Source: Chloroflexota bacterium (GTDB taxonomy: Bacteria; Chloroflexota; Anaerolineae; Aggregatilineales; Phototrophicaceae). From it: a stretch of 5,117 nt of DNA. The notes beneath the pieces are model-generated. The model had not been told where the DNA came from, did not search any database, and saw only the letters and a program-made list of their open reading frames with translations. This document shows positions 1-5,117 of the stretch, in pieces. Positions within the stretch are counted from its first letter, which is position 1, and each line of letters starts with the position of its first letter. Made by a program: the position numbers and the translations under genes. Location of the stretch: the NCBI GenBank assembly GCA_003242205.1, contig QGUR01000313.1:1-5117 (forward strand), read 5' to 3'.

Positions 1-191
1 TATGTGTGTTCGACTAGCTGCGCGCCAATACCCGTGATTTTAACCAAAAGCCCTCCCTATTTCTGTGGGAAAAGCGCCACGAGTGTACCCAACGCGCTGA
101 AGCCACTCAAGCGCAGCCGCGCTTTCAGGACGTTGTGCACGGCCAGACGAGGAAACGTGGCATGACACGAGCCGGCCAGCCCGTGTGTTCC

Positions 192-213
192 AGCCGCTAT
201 AATCGGCTTTTTT
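192..213 (+). terminator. Short GC hairpin plus T tract; possible terminator of an upstream gene
   Basis: AGCCG (192-196) and CGGCT (204-208) can pair as a 5-bp stem around a 7-base loop, followed at once by five more T residues (209-213). That is the form of a small intrinsic terminator on the plus strand, possibly ending a gene that lies left of the window. The stem is short, and the loop is a perfect TATAAT, so the element may instead be a promoter that pairs by chance. No gene is visible between 1 and 191 for it to terminate. Confidence 0.3.
198..203 (+). promoter_or_regulatory. Candidate -10 box (TATAAT) for the cytochrome c gene
   Basis: A perfect TATAAT lies 46 bases before the ATG at 250. 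Transcription would begin near 210 and give a leader of about 40 bases that includes the ribosome site. Nothing like TTGACA is found 16-18 bases upstream (around 174-181 reads GGCCAGCC), and there is no TG extension. If this is a promoter, it either needs an activator or depends mainly on the -10 box. The call rests on the hexamer and its placement in otherwise GC-rich DNA. Confidence 0.45.
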
Positions 214-249
214 GAATGCGCCGGCGATGCCGGATCCCGGAGGAGCAGC

Positions 250-795
250 ATGGTGCGGAAACTGATGGCGATTCTCCTGTTATTCACGCTAACGCTGGCA
301 GCCTGTGGCCAGATCGCGCAACCAACTCCGCAATTCGATATCACGCTGGTCGCGCCCGAAGACGTGCCAACAACGACCTTCACCGATCCGGTACTGGCGC
401 AGGGCGAGGAGCTCTACACGCTGATATGCGCGCACTGCCACGGCTATGAAGGCGAAGGCCAGTTAGAGAGCACCATCGAAAACACGCTGGCGCTAGGCAT
501 GCACACGGTTCCCGCCCTCAATTCCAGCGGGCACATATGGCAGCATCCCGACCAACTGCTGATCCGCGTGGTGCAGGAAGGGATTCAGAATCCGCTCGAT
601 CAGTTTCCGATGGCCAGTTTCTCCCCCGGTCTCTCGGAAGAGGAAATCCGCGCCATACTGGCCTATATCAAACTCTGGTGGACCGACGAACAGCGCCAGC
701 ATCAGGCGCAACTAACGGAAAACTGGGCGCGGCGGCTGGAACAACTGGGCATCTCGGAGTCAACGCCTACCTCCGCGACGCCGTCCGCTGAGTAA
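250..795 (+). CDS. Lipid-anchored monoheme cytochrome c (class I type), 181 aa
   Basis: This is a small c-type cytochrome, probably an electron carrier or an accessory cytochrome of a membrane complex, held on the outer face of the cytoplasmic membrane. Residues 1-18 form a lipoprotein signal peptide with lipobox LAAC, so Cys19 would be lipidated. A Thr/Pro-containing spacer follows. Heme attachment is CAHCH (Cys60, Cys63, His64). Met121 in QFPMASF is the likely sixth heme ligand, followed by the usual last helix (LSEEEIRAILAYIKLWW, about 128-144). The tail to 181 is a charged, helix-prone stretch ending in Thr/Ser/Pro. The ATG is chosen because GGAGGAG (239-245) ends 4 bases before it. The gene stands alone on its strand, converging with the esterase gene. 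The fold is secure from the motifs; the redox partner cannot be told. Confidence 0.9.
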   Translation: MVRKLMAILLLFTLTLAACGQIAQPTPQFDITLVAPEDVPTTTFTDPVLAQGEELYTLICAHCHGYEGEGQLESTIENTLALGMHTVPALNSSGHIWQHPDQLLIRVVQEGIQNPLDQFPMASFSPGLSEEEIRAILAYIKLWWTDEQRQHQAQLTENWARRLEQLGISESTPTSATPSAE

Positions 796-825
796 AGCGG
801 CGCGCCCGCCACAGCAGGCGGCTTT
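794..825. terminator. Weak imperfect hairpin in the convergent gap
   Basis: The 52-base gap between the two converging stop codons has CCGCC (806-810) facing GGCGG (817-821), a 5-bp stem with a 6-base loop. It is flanked further out by AAAG (794-797) and CTTT (822-825). The outer arms leave an unpaired GC-rich bulge, and there are only three T or A residues at each end. It could act weakly in both directions. The location is right for a shared terminator, but the structure is poor. Confidence 0.22.
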
Positions 826-847
826 GATCACCGCATTCGCACGCCGG

Positions 848-1789
848 TCAGTCCTGTACGGCGTCGCCTCCCTGCGGCGCGGCGATGAACCGGCTGGCGA
901 AGCGTATGCCCTCCTCGAAGCCGCGCCGCCACAGTTCCCAGTCATGCCCGCCGTCGTAGACACGCAGTTCCGGCACGACTCGCGGCACGCGGCGAATGCG
1001 GTTGTAAAGCAGATGCGTTTCCATATCGAGGTCGTGCAACTGGTCGGCAGAATCGGGATGCTTCCATTCGTCGTCGCCCACAGCGAGGAACAGGTACAAC
1101 GGCAGTTCAGCCGCTTTGAAGCTCTCAATGAGTGCCGGGTAATTCAGGCTTTCGTAGCGGGCCTCGTCGAAAAGCGTGTCGCCGACGCCGAACGCGCCGA
1201 ACAGGCGGGCGCTCGAATCCAGCGGCGGCTGGGGCGTATAGACGGCCGGGCTAAGCACAATGGCCGACTGAAACACATCCGGGTGCGCCAGCGCGTAGCG
1301 AATCGCGCCATAGCCGCCCATCGAATAACCCGCGATGACCCTGCCCGCTCGCGTTGCTATCGTGCGATAGCTGGCGTCGATATGAGGAATCAGGTCGGAG
1401 AAAAAGGCCGTCTCGACCTTCTCCGAGGGAAAATCCGCGCCTGTATACTCCGAATCGATGTAGTAGCTCGCCCGGTCGCTGGAAGGCACATCCGGCATGA
1501 CCGCGATCAGCGGCGGCAACTCCTCAGACGCAATGAGCGTGTCGAGCAAGTCCTTCACATTCCACCACGCGTACATATCGTCGCCGCGGCCGTGCAGCAT
1601 GTAGACGACCGGATAGCGCAGCTCCGATGCTTCGTAGCCCGCGGGCAGGTAGACGAAATATTCGTAGTCGCGCCCAAGCGTCTCCGACTCAAAGCTACCC
1701 TTGACCAGCATGCCTGCCTCATCATCCTGTGCGGCCAGCGGTGAGACGATCACGAGCAAGAGAAGCAACCACAGCACACGTAATCCCAT
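848..1789 (-). CDS. Secreted alpha/beta-hydrolase, putative esterase family (esterase D-like), 313 aa
   Basis: This is a predicted exported serine hydrolase acting on ester substrates outside the cytoplasm; the substrate is unknown. Residues 1-20 are a Sec signal peptide (Arg4, then a Leu/Val-rich core, ending SPLAA before Gln21) with no lipobox cysteine. The mature part follows the esterase D/PF00756 pattern. It has YMLHGRGDD with His66-Gly67 near the oxyanion hole, the nucleophile elbow GYSMGG (Ser156), a likely acid at Asp239 or Asp240 in AVGDDEW, and the catalytic histidine His282 in GGHDWELW. Length is normal for the family. A GTG at 1795 is in frame, but it overlaps the AGGAGG (1800-1795). 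The ATG at 1789, 5 bases after that site, is the better start. The gene is last in the minus-strand operon, starting 9 bases after the stop of the ligase/lyase gene. A link to citrate metabolism is not evident. Confidence 0.87.
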   Translation of the reverse strand: MGLRVLWLLLLLVIVSPLAAQDDEAGMLVKGSFESETLGRDYEYFVYLPAGYEASELRYPVVYMLHGRGDDMYAWWNVKDLLDTLIASEELPPLIAVMPDVPSSDRASYYIDSEYTGADFPSEKVETAFFSDLIPHIDASYRTIATRAGRVIAGYSMGGYGAIRYALAHPDVFQSAIVLSPAVYTPQPPLDSSARLFGAFGVGDTLFDEARYESLNYPALIESFKAAELPLYLFLAVGDDEWKHPDSADQLHDLDMETHLLYNRIRRVPRVVPELRVYDGGHDWELWRRGFEEGIRFASRFIAAPQGGDAVQD

Positions 1790-1801
1790 CGCCACCTCCT
1801 A
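1787..1801 (-). promoter_or_regulatory. Ribosome site overlapping the upstream stop codon (translational coupling)
   Basis: On the minus strand the sequence runs TAGGAGGTGGCGATG. The TAG stop of the ligase/lyase gene (1801-1799) shares its last two bases with a perfect AGGAGG (1800-1795), and the esterase ATG follows 5 bases later (1789-1787). Ribosomes finishing the upstream gene stop on top of the next ribosome site, so coupled translation is likely. This arrangement decides the ATG start over the in-frame GTG at 1795. Confidence 0.75.
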
Positions 1802-3568
1802 CACCTGCGTCAAATCGCGGTCTTCCGGGCCATCATAGTCATGCTCGGTTGGGTGAATGATCCGCATCGGTCGTTCCCGCGTCTTTTCCTCATGAATCTG
1901 GGCAACCAGCCCCGGCACGCGGGCCATCATGAAGAAGGTGTTTGCCAGTTCGGGCGGCAGCCTGAGGTCTACCAGCAGCGCGGCAATCGCGCCATCGACG
2001 TTGACAGGCAGCGGCTTGCTGCCCTGTTCGGCCCAGGCGGCTTCAATCGCGCGGATCATCGCCACGCCATGCCCGGCAATCCCAACCTCCTCAGCCAGTT
2101 CGAGCAACCGGCGGGTGCGCGGGTCGGCAGTGTGGAGGCGGTGACCAAAACCGGGCAAGCGGCGTTTGGCCTGCCGGTATTCCGCGACAAGCGCAGCCGC
2201 CGCTGCGGCGAAATCGCCGCTATTGGCCGATGCGAGTTCCAGCCCGTGCTGGATCATGCGCATGCTGTTTTCAATCGCGCCGCCATGATACTGGTTGATG
2301 CTCAACAGCCCTGCCGCGATAGCCGCGTTGTAAGGCGCGCCTGTGCTGGCCGCCGTCCTCGCCGCCAGCGCCGACGGCGGCGTGACGCCGTGGTCGATGG
2401 ACGAAACAAAGATCGCGTCGAGCAAGCGGCCAACTTCCGGCGAGGGAAGATCGCCCGTCAGCGCGAGGAAGATCGCCTGACTGAACGTGACGTTGCCCAT
2501 CAATTCATCAATGCGATAACCGCGCAGTCGAATTTCGTTGGGCCTGATCCGGCTGACTGCCGTGTGCCAGCGCAATGACGGTTCGGGCGCGCTACTGGCA
2601 TCGGTTGTTGTCATGGCGGGTTGTCCTCCTGAAGTCGTCTGCCCGTTCGGCTGCGCGGGCAGCGAGATGGTTTTGCGGTTAAGCACACGCGCGGTCACAG
2701 CGGGAATGTCGGCAAACGAGTCGACGACATGCGCGCCGACTTCGCGCAGCAATGAAACCTTGCCCTCGTAGGTTCCACGGTCGCCTTCGATAATTGCCCC
2801 GGCATGGCTGAAACGGGTTCCGCGTTTGGCCGCTTTGCCGCCGATGTAGGCCACCAGCGGCTTCGTAAAGCCGCCCGAAGCAATCAACTCGGCAACCGTT
2901 TCTTCCTGCGACGTGCCGATTTCACCGAACAGAACCACACATTCGGTCTCCGGATCGGCCTCGAAACGCTTCAACACCTCGGCATGTGGCAGGCCGACAA
3001 TGGAGTCGCCGCCGACATGCACGATGGTGGACAGGCCGAGCCCCGAACGCGCCAGATAATAGGCAATGCTGGTGGTGATGCCACCGCTGCGGCTGGTGAC
3101 ACCGACCGGGCCGGGGAAGAACCACTCGCGCGCGCTGGCGGCGCGCCCGCCCATCATCCCCAGCACGCCCTTACCGGGACTGAGCAAACCGAGCGTATTC
3201 GGGCCGACAAACGCCGCGCCACGCGCTTCGGCCTCGGCCACAATTTCGAGCACGTCGTAGAGCGGTACGCGGTCGGGAACGATGACCAGGAGCTTCACGC
3301 CCGCCGCCAGCGCCTCGAACGCCGCGCTCTTCACCAGCGGCGCGGGGATGAAAAGAACGCTGACATCGAAAACGCCCAGCGCCTCGGTCGCCTCGGCCAC
3401 AGTATCGAACACCGGCACGCCTTCGACCTGCTGGCCGCCCCGCCCCGGCGTCACGCCGGCGAGGACATTCGTGCCGTATTCCTTCATCAGTCGTGTCCGG
3501 GCCGCGCCTTCGCGCCCGGTGATGCCTTGAACCAGCACCCGTTTGCTTGCGTCAATCAGAATTGCCAT
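1799..3568 (-). CDS. SucD-type CoA-ligase alpha module fused to citryl-CoA lyase module (ATP-citrate lyase large-subunit layout), 589 aa
   Basis: This is the cytoplasmic catalytic subunit that would form citryl-CoA through a phosphohistidine and cleave it to acetyl-CoA and oxaloacetate. Residues 1-300 are a SucD-like module. They contain the CoA-binding start (VQGITGREG, 13-21; GVTPGRGG, 38-45), GPNTLGLLSPG (122-132), SRSGGITT (159-166) and GEIGTSQEE (215-223), with the active histidine His255 in SHAGAI. Residues 300-330 are a Gly/Pro/Thr-rich linker. Residues 331-575 are a citrate-synthase fold with all three catalytic equivalents: His393 (SIDHGVTPPSA), His428 (QYHGGAIENS) and Asp525 (NVDGA). 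GFGHR (473-477) is also present. The ATG is 6 bases after the stop of the beta-subunit gene. Its own ribosome site is weak, suggesting coupling. An internal AGGAGG and ATG (Met319) sit in the linker. Succinate or another acid cannot be ruled out for the ligase half, but the lyase half argues for citrate. Confidence 0.92.
   Translation of the reverse strand: MAILIDASKRVLVQGITGREGAARTRLMKEYGTNVLAGVTPGRGGQQVEGVPVFDTVAEATEALGVFDVSVLFIPAPLVKSAAFEALAAGVKLLVIVPDRVPLYDVLEIVAEAEARGAAFVGPNTLGLLSPGKGVLGMMGGRAASAREWFFPGPVGVTSRSGGITTSIAYYLARSGLGLSTIVHVGGDSIVGLPHAEVLKRFEADPETECVVLFGEIGTSQEETVAELIASGGFTKPLVAYIGGKAAKRGTRFSHAGAIIEGDRGTYEGKVSLLREVGAHVVDSFADIPAVTARVLNRKTISLPAQPNGQTTSGGQPAMTTTDASSAPEPSLRWHTAVSRIRPNEIRLRGYRIDELMGNVTFSQAIFLALTGDLPSPEVGRLLDAIFVSSIDHGVTPPSALAARTAASTGAPYNAAIAAGLLSINQYHGGAIENSMRMIQHGLELASANSGDFAAAAAALVAEYRQAKRRLPGFGHRLHTADPRTRRLLELAEEVGIAGHGVAMIRAIEAAWAEQGSKPLPVNVDGAIAALLVDLRLPPELANTFFMMARVPGLVAQIHEEKTRERPMRIIHPTEHDYDGPEDRDLTQV
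2612..2630 (-). promoter_or_regulatory. Internal ribosome site and in-frame ATG at the module junction
   Basis: Inside the fused gene, a perfect AGGAGG (2630-2625) is followed after 10 bases by an in-frame ATG (2614-2612, Met319). Initiation there would give a 271-residue protein of roughly 29 kDa with the whole citryl-CoA lyase module and none of the ligase module. That is about the size of free-standing citryl-CoA lyases. The position in the flexible linker, just before the folded domain, fits either a working internal start or the leftover start of a once separate gene. The 10-base spacing is slightly long but acceptable. Confidence 0.5.
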
Positions 3569-3574
3569 GCGCTT

Positions 3575-5044
3575 TTACTCATCGAGGCCCGGAACCGGCA
3601 GCGTGATATAGCCGCCCTTGTTGCCCTGAAAATAGCATTCGACTTCGCAGGCGAGACATTCGATACAGCCGCCGCGTTTGGCTTCCTCGCGCGTGATGTT
3701 GAGCACCGGAACCTCGCCATCGAGCGACAGGATTTGCGGGACACACGCTTTGATACAGGCTTTGGTTTCGCAATGGGCGCACAGCGCGTGGTCATAGGCC
3801 ACCGTGCCGCCTGAGATGGTTTCAAAGGTGTACGGTTCCGCCATCGGCGGCGCTTCGCGGGGCGTGACGGTTTCCGCAGGAGTGTAGTTCTCCACCAGCT
3901 TGACGAGCCGCTCGACGCAAAACTCCGGCGAGTCGTCGCGCCCATAGGCTTCGACCGGGCCGGGGAATGCGCCATTCGCGCGCTCAAGAATTTCAATTGC
4001 TTGCTCTTCGCCGTTACCGCCAACGCGGATCACGGCGGGCACGTTCAACTGCGCGTCCATAAACGCTTTGACAAGCCCGCGCGCCGAATGGAACTGCTCC
4101 TGACTGGCGACACCGCTGCCGCCCATGTAGTAGGCGTCAACGCGCGGTTGGCTGAGGATGATACGCGCAGCGCGATAGACTTTGCTGGCAGGCGGGTTGC
4201 CGCTGGTATCGACAAAGTTGGCGATTTTGAAACCACGCGCCAGCAGCGCGTCCATGTTCATCATGCTGCCCCCGCCGCCGCTGCCATGAAAGCCGACAAC
4301 GCGGTCTTCAGGCCGGAATTCGGATTCAAGCTGGAGGAAATAGAACGTCCCCCGATAGTCGTTCTTTTCGACGTTCCAGGCAATGCGCTCAAGCTCGGTC
4401 GGCGGGCGATCCATCTCGCGGGCGATTTCAATACCGAGGTCGGGATGGCGAAACACGGCGTAGTCGTCCACCGTGATGCGGCAGTCCAGCGCGACGAGCT
4501 TGCCGTCGGTTGTCAACGCCAGCGGATTGATTTCGGCGGAACGGGCGTCGTAGCTGCGCGCCACGTCATAGAACTTCACCATCAGATTGCTGAGCGCGAG
4601 CAGCAGCTTGCCCTGAATGCCCAGCCGCCGCGCCAGATCGCGCGCTTCAAAGTCCTGCAAGCCCTTGCGAATATCGACCGGAAGGCTGGCCACACGGTCG
4701 GGATGCTCGCGGGCGATTTCCTCAATGCCGCTGCCGCCGACGCTGCTCAGAATGACGACAGGACGCCGCTCGCGGTCATCAACGATCAAGCCGAGATAAA
4801 ATTCGCGCTCAACCGGCAGGCGCTCTTCCACCAGCACGGTATCGACGTTGAAATTGCCGACAGGCTGGCCGAGAAGCGCGTTTGCCGCCTGCGCCGCGTC
4901 GTCGGGCGTTTCGACAAAGTGAATCAGCTTTTTCGCCGCACGCGACGTCACCCATGCCTGTGCCTTGACAACCGCCGGGACGCCAAGCGATTCGGCGAGC
5001 TGCCGCGCCGTGTTTACGTCGCTGGCAGCGCCGCCGCGTGGCAC
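3575..5044 (-). CDS. SucC-type ATP-grasp CoA-ligase beta subunit with C-terminal FixX-like ferredoxin domain (5' end uncertain), at least 489 aa
   Basis: This is the nucleotide-binding partner of the 589-residue alpha/lyase subunit and phosphorylates its active histidine with ATP. Residues 1-210 are the ATP-grasp region, with metal-ligand candidates Asn173 (EINPL) and Asp187 (ALDCR) spaced as in SucC. Residues 230-385 are the CoA-ligase flavodoxin-like domain (GSGGGGSMMNMD, 254-265; YMGGSG, 306-311; RVGGNGEE, 340-347). After a Pro/Thr-rich linker, residues 403-489 form a ferredoxin domain with Cys422, 425, 430, 434 (CX2CX4CX3C) and Cys460, 463, 466, 470 (CX2CX2CX3C), enough for two 4Fe-4S clusters. 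SucC normally ends before this domain. The usual Gly-rich loop GGRGKAGG is replaced by a glycine-poor stretch at 31-43. The start given is a GTG (5044) without a good ribosome site. Homology continues upstream, so the true N-terminus is probably longer. Confidence 0.88.
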   Translation of the reverse strand: MPRGGAASDVNTARQLAESLGVPAVVKAQAWVTSRAAKKLIHFVETPDDAAQAANALLGQPVGNFNVDTVLVEERLPVEREFYLGLIVDDRERRPVVILSSVGGSGIEEIAREHPDRVASLPVDIRKGLQDFEARDLARRLGIQGKLLLALSNLMVKFYDVARSYDARSAEINPLALTTDGKLVALDCRITVDDYAVFRHPDLGIEIAREMDRPPTELERIAWNVEKNDYRGTFYFLQLESEFRPEDRVVGFHGSGGGGSMMNMDALLARGFKIANFVDTSGNPPASKVYRAARIILSQPRVDAYYMGGSGVASQEQFHSARGLVKAFMDAQLNVPAVIRVGGNGEEQAIEILERANGAFPGPVEAYGRDDSPEFCVERLVKLVENYTPAETVTPREAPPMAEPYTFETISGGTVAYDHALCAHCETKACIKACVPQILSLDGEVPVLNITREEAKRGGCIECLACEVECYFQGNKGGYITLPVPGLDE

Positions 5045-5092
5045 GGCGATCCCGGCCTGTGCCAGAATTTGCTTCCCCTGAAACTATTCCAA
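5045..5092 (-). other. Probable missing N-terminus of the beta subunit, interrupted by an in-frame TAG
   Basis: Reading the same frame upstream of the GTG at 5044 gives FQGKQILAQAGIA (5083-5045). This matches the conserved first helix of SucC proteins, such as the EYQAKQLFARYG type in E. coli SucC. Immediately before it is TAG (5086-5084), preceded by GAA and TTG (5092-5087). No ATG occurs on this strand between 5117 and 5042. If the TAG were a sense codon such as GAG, a TTG start at 5092 would give a normal N-terminus. The cause may be a sequence error near the end of the piece, a real nonsense mutation or a short indel. The homology is convincing; the cause is open. Confidence 0.6.
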
Positions 5093-5117
5093 CGGGCCAG
5101 TGTTTCCCTTTATAGCC

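Noticed and set aside
57..383. Minus-strand open frame of 108 codons in the left flank
   Set aside because: It overlaps the start of the cytochrome gene on the other strand, has no ribosome site I can support and shows no motif.
824..1744. Long open frame (306 codons) on the plus strand opposite the esterase
   Set aside because: It is antisense to a gene with a signal peptide and full catalytic motifs. Its product is Arg-rich and low-complexity without domain motifs, as expected for a shadow frame in GC-rich DNA.
1793..1795. GTG as start of the esterase (two residues longer)
   Set aside because: It overlaps the AGGAGG itself, so it cannot use that ribosome site. The ATG at 1789 has ideal spacing.
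797..3151. Identical 14-base GC string at 797-810 and 3138-3151
   Set aside because: It is built almost only of GC/CGCC units, with one copy in an intergenic gap and one in a coding region. Chance is likely at this composition.
2804..3814. Long open frame (336 codons) on the plus strand opposite the ligase genes
   Set aside because: It crosses the boundary of two well-supported minus-strand genes and its product is Arg/His/Ala-rich with no recognisable fold. It is a mirror of codon bias.
5084..5086. TAG as a recoded (pyrrolysine or read-through) codon
   Set aside because: It lies at the extreme N-terminus in a family with no known recoding, and there is no context signal. Error, mutation or a different start are simpler explanations.
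5109..5114. TATAAA on the minus strand as a -10 box for the operon
   Set aside because: It lies at the very edge of the window, so no -35 region can be examined, and the gene start itself is uncertain. Not enough to call a promoter.

Overview
The window is GC-rich bacterial DNA with four protein-coding genes in two convergent units. No RNA gene, mobile element, CRISPR array or long repeat is visible. The lineage cannot be fixed from the sequence. The short lipoprotein signal ending LAAC-GQ followed by a Thr/Pro-rich stretch, the strong AGGAGG ribosome sites and the mix of enzymes would fit Chloroflexota (Anaerolineae-like) or a similar environmental bacterium. That placement is inference only.

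Left part, plus strand (1-795). Positions 1-249 hold no gene I can support. They contain a perfect TATAAT hexamer, which also forms the loop of a short hairpin followed by a T tract. Next comes a small lipid-anchored monoheme cytochrome c (250-795). A 52-base convergent gap with a weak hairpin separates it from the other unit.

Right part, minus strand (about 5092 down to 848). Three tightly packed genes are read from right to left. (1) A succinyl-CoA-synthetase beta-type ATP-grasp subunit carries a C-terminal two-cluster, FixX-like ferredoxin domain. Its conserved N-terminal helix is encoded upstream of the first usable start, behind an in-frame TAG. (2) A 589-residue protein fuses a SucD-type CoA-ligase alpha module (phosphohistidine present) to a complete citrate-synthase/citryl-CoA-lyase module. 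This is the layout of the large subunit of ATP-citrate lyase. (3) A secreted alpha/beta-hydrolase esterase has a start coupled to the end of gene 2: the stop codon of gene 2 runs into its AGGAGG.

Together, genes 1 and 2 look like a two-subunit, ATP-driven CoA ligase plus CoA-ester lyase, most simply an ATP-citrate lyase or citryl-CoA synthetase/lyase system. It would act in the cytoplasm on citrate + CoA + ATP, giving acetyl-CoA + oxaloacetate. The unusual points are the iron-sulfur domain on the ATP-grasp subunit, an altered glycine-rich ATP loop in that subunit, and a strong internal ribosome site with an in-frame ATG exactly at the junction of the two modules in gene 2. That site could yield a free lyase of 271 residues. 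The esterase and cytochrome act outside the cytoplasmic membrane and have no obvious biochemical link to the ligase.
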